Assembly (NCBI GenBank): GCA_003116995.1 | Contig: BDSL01000021.1 | Span: 62,001-126,000, forward strand | Reading direction: 5' to 3' | Length of the DNA: 64,000 bases | Source of the DNA: Yamagishiella unicocca | Lineage: Eukaryota > Chlorophyta > Chlorophyceae > Chlamydomonadales > Volvocaceae | Shown: positions 37,787 to 48,645 of the stretch, in pieces | Numbering within the stretch: the stretch's first letter is position 1 | Layout of the letters: each line of letters opens with the position of its first letter | Program-made: the position numbers and the translations under genes | Notes under the pieces: generated by a model | Seen by the model: only the letters and a program-made list of their open reading frames with translations | Told to the model about the DNA's origin: nothing | Databases searched by the model: none

Positions 37787-40700
37787 ATGCTGGAGGTCGA
37801 TGAGTTGGAGGCTGGCGTAGTCTACGATGACGTTGGCGACGCGGATGAGCCATCGCCCGTCGTGTCCAAACAGCGTATTCAGCCGCATGGTTCAGGTGCT
37901 CTGCGCCCTACACGTGGATCGCAGCGACGTGGCTCTGGTCCTGCGCCCAGCCGCGCCGTTGCCTCGGCAAAGTCGCCCGGGGGCGGCTCCAGCGACCACC
38001 AGCCCCGCCTGAGCTCCGCCGCCGCCATCAGCCCCAATCGGCCAGCTACGGCGCCCGCGTCATCATACACGCTACTACCGCCGCCCCTTCTCCCGGCCGC
38101 CCGCGGCCAAAAGGACGGCCGGGCATCCGCCGTGAGCCCCACCCTGGAGCGCCACCTGGTCTCCCGCCACGCCAGCGCCTACCTGGGCGCCGTCACTGCC
38201 GTACTGCACCAGGTGGCCAGCCCGGCAGCTACCGGAGCCCACCGGGACACGCAGCGTCGGCCGGGTACCGTGCCTCGGGACGTGTACCTCCACAGCGCCC
38301 TTAGACCGCCCAAGCGCCAGGTCACGCGGACGATGACGGGGGTCTCAAACACAGCCGACGGAGGGGCACCTCCGGGCTCGCCGGGGGTGATGCGCGCCTT
38401 CGGCGCCACCGACCCCAACGCTGACGTGGGGCCTGACGGCGCGTTCATGTACGGGCCAGGGAGCCCCGGCGGGGGCAGCGGCAGCTCTGAGGCTGTTCGC
38501 GGCGGGTCGCCCATCTCACCCTCCGGGCCTCGTTCTGGTATTGGTCCTCGCTTCGGGGGGCCGGCCGATGCTCTGCTGCCCGCCAGTCCGGCCGCCGGCG
38601 GGGGTGTCGACGGCAGCTTCTCGCCCCTGCACCACCACCAGCGGGGCGACGGGGATGTCGGGCACTCGGTCGTCACGTTTGGAGCCAACGGCAGCGGCGA
38701 GTCGTACGTGCCGTACCTCGACCGGTCGTACGCCAGCCACGCGCCGCTGGCATGCACCGTGGACGCGCTGGCTCGCCGGGCTGAGGCGCATAAGGCCCTG
38801 ACCCGGCAGCGGCTGATGCAGAAGCAGATGGAGCTGCACATGTCGGCTGCGGGCGGCAGGGGCCACCCGGCGCACAAGGGCGGCGACCAGACGCAGCAGC
38901 AGCAGCACCTGGTGCTGTTCCACACTAGCACCACGGAGCCCTACGAGCTGCGGCTGGAGGGCGGAATACCGCCCGTGGCTCTGGGGCTCGCCTGGGACAC
39001 ATCGCCGGGGGTGATCGCGGCGGCGGCCTCGGCAGCCGCCGCCGCCGCCGCCGCCGCCACCGCGAGGGCCGAGGGCCTGACCGTGTTGCTGACCCCCCGT
39101 GACTCCCCCGGCTCGCCCCTGCGCTACGGCGGCGACTTCCCTCAATCGCCTGCCAGCCGCGCCAGCGCAAGGTCGCGAGAGAGTCCAGGGGGGGCCCGGG
39201 GCTCCTCCCCGAACTCGGGCCGGCGGCGGCGCGGGGCCCCCACATGGGTTACGGTGCCCCAAGGGCACAGCGCCTCCGGGCGGGTGTCGCCTTCCGGCGC
39301 CCCCGGCTCGCCCGCACGCAAGGTCCGCATCGCCCGCACCCCGCAGTCGGCGGCGGAGGCGGCCGAGATGGCGGCGGACGCGGACGCAGTGGCCCGCGAG
39401 CACCTGCCGCCGGCGGTACGGCGGGGGTACGGCGGGCAGCTGGCGGCGCAGACCGTCAAGGACTGGGAGACCATCGCCGAGCCCAACCGACGAATGATGC
39501 AGCAGATCGAGAACGCGACCAACCTGGTGCGCCGCAGCCCCGGCCGGACCACCTCGCGCGCGGGGCTGGAGCGCGCCAGCAGCCGCCAGCTGCCCGCCGC
39601 GTTGCGCGGCCAGGGTTCGGTGGCTGGGGCCAGCGCCGCAGAGCCGAGCGCCTCCTCCTCCGTGTCGCAGAGCGCCAACACGCCCTTCGGCCTCAACACC
39701 TCGGCCCGGTCCAGACGGCGCTACATCCGCTACAGCCTGGACGTCTTTCCGGAGCTGGGCCTGGCGGCAAGGTCGGGAGGGGCCGGCGGCGCGGAGGGGG
39801 GGGCCTCGGGCGGAGGCGGCTGGTCTGGGCAGCCCGAGCGGGCGGAGGATGACGAGGGGACGCTGGATTCGGAGCCGTCCGTCGCGCTAGGCGCGGAGTA
39901 CCCGGCGGGGGAGGTCTACTGGGAGGGCGAGCGGGGCGGCTACGGCGGCGCGCAGCCCTATGCAGCTGCCTCCAAAGGCCCCAGGTACATGCTGGCTGCC
40001 GCCGCCCGTGTGCCCGTGCCCGTGCACCTGCACCCGCTGCCCACACCCTCAGCGGCAGTCGCGGCAGTCGTCGCCAGCGGCAGCGCTGCCGGAGCCGCCG
40101 TCGCGGCGCTGCCGCAGTGGATCGACCCCTTGACCGCCGCAGCCGGCGGTTTCGGAGCGCCGGCCGTGGAGGACCCCCTGTCGGGCCCCCTGGCGTCCTC
40201 CTCGGGCTCTGCGGCCCTGCCGGCGGTGGGCAGCTCCTCCGGCAGCCTGCACGGCGGGGCCTCGCGCTCGTCTCCGGCGGCAGCGGGTCTCGGAGCGCGC
40301 GGCGTGGGGCTGCACGGCCACCCCACCGGCCCGGCGGCGTCCGAGTTCATCGGCGAGCAATCTCAGGGGGGCTCCTGGTCGGTCCCCGGCTCCGCGGGCC
40401 CCGGCACCGGAGGCCGCAACTCCCGCAACGACTACTCCCACCCGCACCACCCCGGGCAGCCCCTGCGACAAGACGAGCTGCAGCGAGAACACTCTTTCGG
40501 AGACGGCGTCGGCGCTTCGGCTGCTGCCTCCGCCGCCGCCGCCGCCAGTGGTGCCGCCGCTGGTGCCGGTGTGGCTGCCGGCTGGGGCGACTACGCCGAC
40601 GCACTGCACGGCCAGGAGGGCTCCGCGGGTCGCCTGGCGGAAGGCCACCGCAGGAGCCCGGTGATGGGGCTGACGGCGGAGGTGGCGACGGCGGGCTCTC

Positions 40701-42348
40701 CGCCTCCCTACCCGCCCTCCCTGGAGCCCTCCCTCATGCTGCTGGCCGGGGGCCAAAACGGCTCGGCCGGCAGCTCCGCGGCCCTCGCGGGAGAGGCCAG
40801 CATGCCCGGGGGCGCCTCCCCGGGGGTACGACAGCATGCGGAGGGGGGCCCGAGCAGCCGGGGCTCCAGTGCGGGCTACGGCCGAGGACCCGGCAGCGCC
40901 CCTGGAGCGCACAGCGCTGGAGGGGGCGGCGACGACGGCGACGACAGCAGTGTCCCCAGCCGCCTATCCACAGCCGCCAGCTCCCTGCCTGCAGCCCCGG
41001 AGGACTGGGCCGCAGCGGGTGGGCCGCAAGGGGGGCAGGAGGACGCGGAGGGGCGCTCAGGGGAGGGCTTAACGTTTCGGGAGGCGGGCTTCGCCGCCGC
41101 CACCGGCAGCGCGCATGCCAGCGCCAGCGGTGAGGCGGCGGGCGGCGGCGCGGACGGCGACGCAGAGGATGGGCGGGACGGCAGCACCACTCCCCGGTTG
41201 CCCAGCCGGCTGGGCCCCAGGGGGGTCACCAGTGGGCGCAACACCCCCTCGTCGCAGCCGCAGCTCGCGCAGCAGCACTCCGGGGGTCGGGACCGGCCGC
41301 ACCGGCGTTCCTCCGCTGGCGCCGTCGTCGCCAGCTTCAGCGGCCGCGATGACGCGGCGGCCGCAGCTGCGCCTGCCGCAGCAGCGGAGCTCAGCGAGGC
41401 GAGTAACGCGGATCACGACAGAGGAAGCGTCCGGAGAGGAAGCGGTACCTCCGAAACCGCACGCGGCGGCAGCTTCCGTAGGGAGAGCGGGGCCTCCGAA
41501 ACCACACGCGGCGGCAGTTTCCGCAGAGGGAGCGGTGCCTCCGAAACCGCAGCGGCCGAGGACGTTCCTGACAGCGCTCACGACGACCAAGCGGCCGCCG
41601 GGTTTTCTTTCGAGGAGGTGGACGAGCAGGCGGCGGGGGCCGGCGGGGAGCAGAGGGCGGCGCCGGCGGTGGTGGTGCCGCAGGGCCCGGTGCTGACCCA
41701 CGGGACGGGCTACCGAGTGGTCACTTCGGTGGCGGCGGCGCGGGTTTCGGAGGATCCTCGCGAGGCGGCCCGCCTGGCGCAGCAACGCGACCTGGAGGCG
41801 CAGCTGGAGCGCAGTGCGGACCACCAGGGCAAGCTCAAGGTACGTGAGGGCAGTGGTGGGGCGGGAGGAGGCGGCCCGCGCCGGTGTACCTAATCCTGAG
41901 ACCCCGATGCAGGGAGCGTCCGCTGTCCCAGTCCTGGCCCCTCCTCGTTACATCTCACTCGTTTTCGCTTCAGCATTGATGCTGCATTGATGCCTTACCT
42001 CGCCCCGGGCCCCCTCCTGCCCTCCCCCCCCCTCCCCCACCAGGCCGCCAGCCGCGCCACCAAGGCGCTCGCGCGCGCAGGCCCTCAGCACCAGATGCCC
42101 TCCTCGCTGCCGCCGCTGCCCCAGCCCGCCGCCAGCGGTTACGGCCTCATGCACCACCGCGCCTCGCGGGTGGGCGGCCCCGAGGACGCGCCCACGGCTG
42201 GCGGCGGCTCCCTCAGCGTGGTGGCCGCCCCCGTGCCCGCCCCCGAGCAGATGGACGCCATGGCTACTGCCGCCTGGGCGCTGCTCACGGCGCCGCACCC
42301 GGCACAGGTGGGTGGGAGGCAGGCAGGGCAGGGCAGGCAGACGGGTGG

Positions 42349-42381
<33 letters not shown>

Positions 42382-42903
42382 GTGCAGCGCGCCTGCAGGC
42401 CGGACCCGCGAGAACGCCGTGCAGGAGTGCAGCGCGGCTGCGAACCCGTGGGCTTGCACCAGCTTACTCACATTGTGCGCGGGCAGGGCTGGAAGTCGCC
42501 GGCGGTCATGGCGCTGGTGTTGACCTGGGGACGCATCCGTTGGATCCATGGGTCGGTTCCCGTCAAGCCCCTCATCTCTCCCTCCATCCTCCCGCATGCA
42601 CCTGCCGCCCGCCTGCTTCCCCCCTTCGCCAGCGCCGAACCACCTCCCTCGGCCCGCCGTCCCTACCCCTGCGCCCCGCAGACGAACCGCACCAGCCCGC
42701 ACCAGCTGCCGCCCGGCCGCCGGGAGACGCCGTCGCAGGCGCCTGGCGCCCCCGCGGGGCAGCGCCGGTCCTCGCAGCAGAACCCGCAGGACCTGCACTC
42801 GGGGCCGTCGACGCCGTCCCGCGGCCGGGGCTCGTACATGCACGTGCAGGCCGCCACAAACACTGGCCGTACGGCCCAAATGCAGGACGTGTGGGCGTCG
42901 TAG
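37787..42903 (+). CDS. Large low-complexity protein of unknown function
   Basis: Three exons join in phase (37787-41839, 42044-42307 and 42682-42903), giving 1512 residues. I do not recognise the family. It is rich in Ala, Gly, Ser and Pro with many SP/SPG sites. The better structured islands are LERHLVSRHASAYLGAVTAVLHQV near the N-terminus, YVPYLDRSYASHAPLACTVD followed by a basic Gln/Met helix (KALTRQRLMQKQMELHM), TTEPYELRLEGGIPPVALGLAWD, and VKDWETIAEPNRRMMQQIEN. RYIRYSLDVFPELGL and, before the first donor, REAARLAQQRDLEAQLERSADHQGKLK complete the list. The first exon is over 4 kb, unusual next to its finely split neighbours. No signal peptide or membrane segment is seen. The structured islands plus disordered linkers suggest a scaffold, but that is a guess. 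Confidence 0.75.
41417..41551 (+). repeat. Three 45-bp coding repeats (15-residue units)
   Basis: Within gene 5, three consecutive 15-residue units follow RGGSFRRxSGASETx, with the first more diverged (DRGSVRRGSGTSETA). Each is Arg/Ser-rich and would offer RRxS phosphorylation sites. Confidence 0.9.
42351..42380. repeat. CAGG microsatellite in gene 5 intron 2
   Basis: A run of GGCA units follows two copies of GGTGGGAGGCAGGCA, close after the donor at 42308. Confidence 0.85.
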
Positions 42904-44834
42904 GGCAGACCACGAGCCTAGTATTGGCTGGTGCGCGGGGACGACCCAACCCAATTCGACCCGACCCAACTCGTCCCAACCCTGGGGCTCCGATTATTGG
43001 AGCAGTCCGTTGGCGGCGGCGGCGGCGGGCTCCTGGAAAGCGAGCCGGCGGGCGGGGCGGGGCTTTCGTGGCCTTGTTGCCGATGTGTTGGGGAGGAGTG
43101 AGGCTTGTGAGTGGGGTGTGAGGTAATGGATGCCAGCTGGGGTGCGTTGTAGGGAGGGGACCGTTGGGTCCGGATAGTTGGTGCGATGATGGGTGACCTG
43201 ACACGCACAACATGTTCCAATGCACCGCGCCACGCCAGCTGGATGGACCGCTAGCTTGGACTGGATCAGGAGGCGCAGGAGGAGGGATCGCGTCGCCTGG
43301 AGGCTGGTGCCGCCCCGGGCTGAGTGGTGGGTCGGGAGCTGAGCAGGGTGCCGCGCTGGGCGGATGTAGTGCGGTCCCGGTCGCGTGAGTCAGGCGGGCA
43401 TTGCGGCCTCTGCTAGCGCGCGGGGACGTCACCCAGGTCGGTCAAGGGACTGCCGTAGTAGTGGCCTTGTGGGAGCACTGTGTGTATGCGTCTAGCTCCT
43501 GCGGTGGTTAGCGGCGGTGATGGGGTCTCCGGCTGGAACGCTGTGATGCGGGAGGGTTAACTAGCAGTGTGAGTTTACGCGTGAAACCATAGGAGCATAA
43601 ACTGGTAGGGTGGGCTGCGGCGGTCCTCGCGACCCGATTGGGCAGCTCGCGGCCGCCGGCATGGGGCTTGGTGCCCCAGTGGGTGAGGCCTGTTGAACTT
43701 CGTAGGATGGGTTCGGATTCATAGTTGGAGCGCGAGGGGAGGCGTGGATGGTTTGATGTCCCTATTTGAACCAAACAAAGTCGTGTTGATCCGCCTTATC
43801 CATTTTTATTATAAACAAACGACGCAGCTTGCTTGTTGTCGCGTCGCCGGCCCTAGTCATGCACCGCATTTGCATGGGTGGTGGTGACGAACGAGGTCCG
43901 TCTGCTCGGGCTGGGTAGTGCGGCTTCGTAATGACAGGGTGCGGGTCCTCTGTGTGTTGTCGTACTGATGTTCGTACAGTTCTGCTGACCCTGAATACCC
44001 CGTTTGGCCCGGTGAACCGACTGCTAGGATACGCGGTTGAGCTGTGGGCAAGTTGGGCGTTGACGCGTCCTGGAGCTGCGTTTGATGTTGAAATGATCAC
44101 CCACCGCAAAAAAACCTATGCGACGTGGAATTGCGGACATCTTTTTTGTGACTGTAACTTGATTTGTCAGGAATTGTCTCGTTCCCTTGGTATTGGAGTA
44201 ATACTATGGCTGATACCCACGTGTAACACTTGCGACGTTGCGAGTACAGCGTTGCATGTTACCCACCTGGTTGATGCGGCCTCGTTTTGTTCTACACACT
44301 TCCGCTTCCCTCCCTAGTTCGCGGTCCTGCCGACATAAAACACCTAAACCACACTGATGATCGGGAGGAGACAAACACCACACCTGATGGCGCATGAGCT
44401 TTGGCTTGAGGCTAGGCCAGATTTGGATGAGGGTCTGTATTTGAGGCTCGCGTAGGATACGTCTGGCCCTACGGCGGTCAGCTCCGGGATAGTGATCGGA
44501 CAACGGAGCCCACACGTGCGAGCAGCAACGTGCCTATAAATTTTAGGTTTAGCCATCTTTGGCAGCTGCAGCTCTTTCATTAGGTCTCAGGGGGCTATGC
44601 ACGAGATGGGAAGCACCTACGACAATCGTACGCCGGTTGTAAGATAGACAGTTCCTTGAAGCCCGCACGCAGCGTGGATATAAATGCTGCGGTCGAACGT
44701 GTCGGCTGTATATGGTTAGGGCGGATGTGGTTTAGGTTGCCCAACGTTTTGGGCCGCTTCTCGACACTGTCACGGCCTACTCCCGTCATCTGCATTCGCG
44801 CCCCACAAGTGAAAATAGAAGGCAATCCTTTAGT
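42904..44834. other. Intergenic region, no gene recognised
   Basis: This is 1.9 kb between two plus-strand genes. The first 700 bp is GC-rich and probably 3' UTR or decayed sequence. A run of GACCCAAC-like motifs is at about 42944-42980. From about 43780 the sequence is AT-richer, with scattered short ORFs in conflicting frames. TGTAA occurs near 44152 and near 44638. I see no transposon ends, RNA gene or domain. Confidence 0.4.
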
Positions 44835-47800
44835 ATGAGGGCTGTCCTGCCCGAAAATGGCGGGCCAGAGAAGATGGCAGAGCTTCCAAGTGCGACAGAA
44901 GCAGTTGAGCTCATGCGGCTCCTTGTCGCTGCCGATACTTTCCCCAGAGGCGAGTTTTTCAAGGAAATTGACCCCGTTCCATTCCATCTGCTGCGGCAGT
45001 AAGTGCCGTGCCGAGTCTCATGGAAACTGCTCCGCTAACCCCGTGCAGGTGGTCTGTACACTGGATTTTATTGCTTGTCAGGAGCCCTACGGTATGAATT
45101 AATCTGGTTGAAAGTGCTGCGAGACCACGGCACGGCCTCCGACCCGCCGCTTGATGTGGCTCTTGTCTGGTGAGGACGACGTCCTGTTTTGCGAGGATGA
45201 TGGTGATTAATGTGCGTCATAACTCATTCCTCTATGGCAGCTGGTGCCGCACCTTTAAGGTAGCGGCCCCCTACCAGACCCTGTACCTCACACTTCGGGA
45301 CGGTACCGTCGCGTACACAGAAACGCGCTCCTCGCCCTTCCTTTGGCCTGGCCCACTAGGCCAAGCGGTCTCAGGCCTCATGCAGTACTGTCCTGCCTGC
45401 CTGCGCCCACCGCTTGCACATGCGAACACAAGCTGCGGTCCGCCCACACGCAGGGCCGCGCCACGGCTGGTGCCGTACCTGTCGGCCTGCCCAGAACCAT
45501 CCCTCGACCCCTGAACCCTCTCCTGCCATCGCACACCTCCTCACACGTACTCCCGGCCCACACACCTGCCTGCCTGCGTGCATGCTCACCTGTAGGTTCG
45601 TGCACCGGCAGTTTCCCGTCAGCTATGCCAACTGCATGCGGCGGCGCTGCTACAAGCTGGTCCACCCGCCGGGGGACCGGGCGTTTGCGTTCAGCGGGCG
45701 GTGCAGCGAGCAGTGGAAGTCCGTGGCCGCCCACATGCCCTCGTGGCCGCCACCGGCTCACGGCTCGGAGCACGACCTGCTCCAGGCCAACAACAACAGC
45801 AACGGGACCTGGCGCCCCTCCATGGCCTCACAGCTGGTGCGTGGAGGGCGGGGGCGTGGAGGCGGGGGGCTAGAAGGTGGGGGCGTGGAGGAGGTGGCCT
45901 GGCCTGGTGGGCGGGTTGCCTCAAGGGCGGGACCAACAGCCTCGCCTGCTGGGGCCGGGGTGAGGTGGCATACCCAGCGACCAGTCGTGATCTCTGTCTT
46001 CCGACCCCCCCCCCCAGTCCGAGTCCATGTTCCGCTTCTCCCGGCTGCTGCACTCGTGGCTGCGGCCTCACTTCCTGGATGAGGACTTCCTGGAACAGGC
46101 CCGACACAGGTGGGGGAGCCCGGGGGGAGGAGCGGGGCCAGTCGGGGCGTGCGGGGTTAAGGACCAAGTGGGGCGGGGCGGGGCGGGAACGGCGCACGCT
46201 GAAGAAGGCGCGGCGGAGGGCTGGAGGCGCTGCGGGCTCCCGTTGCCTCCGAGTTCTGTCCAGTCCGGGCCTGCCCTCTCCTCGCCTGTCCTGCCTGAGA
46301 GCTGCGGACGAGGGCCGCTGCCTTCCCCCTGCCCCCGCCTGCCCCCGCAGGTACGGCCGCTTCCTGAAGCTGCACGCGGAGCACCCCGGGCTGACGCTGG
46401 TGCCGGCAGCTGACATGGCGCTCATGTGGCACACGCACCTGGGACTCAGCGGCCGGTACGTGGGGGCATGCGAGGCGCTGTTCGGGCCCGAGGTTCTGCC
46501 CTGGCGGCCCAAGTACCTGGAGCTGGAGGGGGCGGCGCTGAGGGAGGCGTACGGCGAGACAGCGAGGCTGTACCAGGAGCTGTACGGTGAGAACATCGGT
46601 GCGGGGGCGGGTGGGGAGGGCGGCAACCTGGGCGGCATGGCAGGGTGGGCTCCAGGGAGGGGCAATGGGGTCTTGCACGCCGGCAAGCCAAGCTGCCAGC
46701 AAGGGGTGCGCAGCCCCTCTGTGGCTGCACGCCCCTGCCGACTGAGGGAGGGCGAGGGGCGCACTGGCTGGGCGGCATGGCCCCGCGCGGTCCTGGCTGC
46801 TTGAAACGGATCCACCTCCGACGCACGCGCTCGCTGGTGGTTGCTGCTCGCGCCGCATGACGTGGTGGTTGCCAAGGCCTCACGCCAGCAACCCCTCCGC
46901 CGCAGGGGAGCCGTACGACAGCTCCGAAACCGCCTGGGTGGAGCCGTTTGAGCGCTACCCGCTGGCTGCCCTCGCCAGCCCCCTCGCCTTCGCGCTGCGC
47001 GCCTTCGAGGACTCCCCTTCGGATGACGAGCACCAGGTCGCGATACTGGAGGCGCAGCGGCTGGCCAGCCCCCGCGGCGTCACGCCCCACCGCTTGTCGC
47101 CCTCCAAGCCAGCGAAGGGCCCACGCGCAGGCGCCCACGCGCTGTTCGCGGCCTGGCTCGCCTCCACCACCGCGGGGACGTTCTTCGACTCGCAGACATG
47201 CCGGGGTGTGTGTTTCCGGAGGAGCTGGAGCATCCAGGTGGCCACCATAGAGTGAGTTCGGGGGCAGCCAGGAACCCGTACACCGAGCTGCCGACGACGG
47301 AGGAGGCAGACGATGAGAGGCAGAGAGACCAGGGTGGATAAGGGTTGATACGCGTTTGGGGGTGCATGCTGGAATGGGGCCTGGGCTGGGCTGGCGTGTA
47401 GCCGCCCCCAGATGAGCGAATGGCGCCGTCCCCACTTTCCCTGCCCGTGCCAAAGCGGTATCGTGGTATCCACCCGGCCGGAGCCCCTGCTGCGGCCGCC
47501 TGCCCTACCTGCCGCGTACTGCTGGCGCTTCCCCCGCACCGCACCGCACCGCAGGAGAGCGTTCCACGCTCGCCGTGCCATAACCTATCCAACACTTTGC
47601 TGTGTATGTACGAGCAATACGCGTATCCGCGCTGCCCCGCAGGAGTATGGTGACCCCCCTGGTGCTCGTGTCGTACATGAAGAACCTGCCGGACAGCAGC
47701 AAGCACCCCTTCCTCATGGCAATCACCCAGCAGCGGCGGGGTGAGGAGCGTGGGGGCGCCTGGAAGCCCAACCCGGTTTCGGAGTCAGGCGGCCAGGAGG

Positions 47801-48645
47801 AAGAGGCACAGGCAGATTGTGGTGAGGGTGCGGGGGCCCGGGGGGCGGGGAGTGGGGGGTGGACGGCGGGGTGCGGGGCCATGGTAGCTTTTGGGGGGCC
47901 CCTTGCAGCTAGCGCTAGCCTAGCGGGCACGGGCCGGACCTGCTGTCCCAGCTGCCGCCCTAGCGTGCGACTTCCGCCTGCGCGGAGTCTGTTCCATCAG
48001 TGGGCAAGCCACCAGCGCTGCCATGCATCTCCCTCGGCGGCCGCTGTTTGTCCGCACGCAAGAGCCCCTCCCCCGCGTCCGTCCGCTGACTCGCCCCTTG
48101 CCACCCTCGCCGCATCGCACTTCCTCTACTGCTCCCGGCGTCATCTCGGAACCGCCGTCGCCTTCGCGGGGCCCTCATCAGCACCTCCGACCTGCCAGCA
48201 GCCAGCAGCGGCCTCGCCCAAGGACCAGGCAACGCCGCTGGAGGCACCCGCCGGCAGCGCTGATGACAAGGCCGATGGCCGGGCGGCCGCCAGGGCGGCC
48301 ATGTACTGGGGCGCCGGCTTCTCGCTGCGCGACCCGGAGGCCTTTCTGAACGACCCCGCCATGCTGGGGCTGACCGCGCTGCTGGAGGCAAGCGAGGCAG
48401 CGGCGGCGGCCCACGGGGAGGAGACGGGCAGCCGCGGCAGCAGCGGGCGGGACGCCGCATCCTCCTCCTCATCCTCGGATAAGCTGCCCGCTGCGGGCTG
48501 CGGCCGTTACGGTGACGCGCCCCTGTGGGGCATCCTGAGCTGCCCCCGGTATGCCAAACGCGCACATACCCTCTTCAAGCACGTGTGGGGCGAGGTGGGG
48601 CGGCAGGGGGTGGAGCATTTCCAGGAGCAGCCGCCAGAGGACTAG
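44835..48645 (+). CDS. Glycine-rich-domain-containing-protein-like (GRDP/DUF1399)
   Basis: GRDP proteins are known from plants, where they affect development and stress responses; their biochemistry is unclear. Recognisable exons are 44835-44998 (AVELMRLLVAADTFPRGEFF), about 45049-45169 (LRYELIWLKVL and SDPPLDVALVW), 45596-45836 (FVHRQFPVSYANC), 46018-46109, 46351-46586, 46906-47251, 47643-47821 and 48182-48645. The family marks are PPLDVALVW-FVHR followed by VSYANC, and HPGLTLVPAADMALMWHTH followed by SGRYVGACEALFG, which parallel the DVEWVWHCHRLNPxxY and DLMWHTHQL blocks of plant GRDP. From exon 2 on, all junctions keep phase. Exon 1 to exon 2 is off by one base, so a microexon, a different donor or a sequence error is likely. 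The product is about 610 residues. The C-terminus lacks the glycine-rich tail that names the plant proteins and ends in a Ser/Asp-rich stretch. Confidence 0.8.

Noticed and set aside
39099..41696. Several Arg/Pro-rich plus and minus ORFs inside gene 5
   Set aside because: They are alternative frames of a long GC-rich exon. The chosen frame has uniform length, an ATG and in-phase splice sites.
43500..44600. Possible mobile element remnant
   Set aside because: I found no terminal repeats, target duplications or transposase-like frame, only AT-richer sequence with short ORFs.
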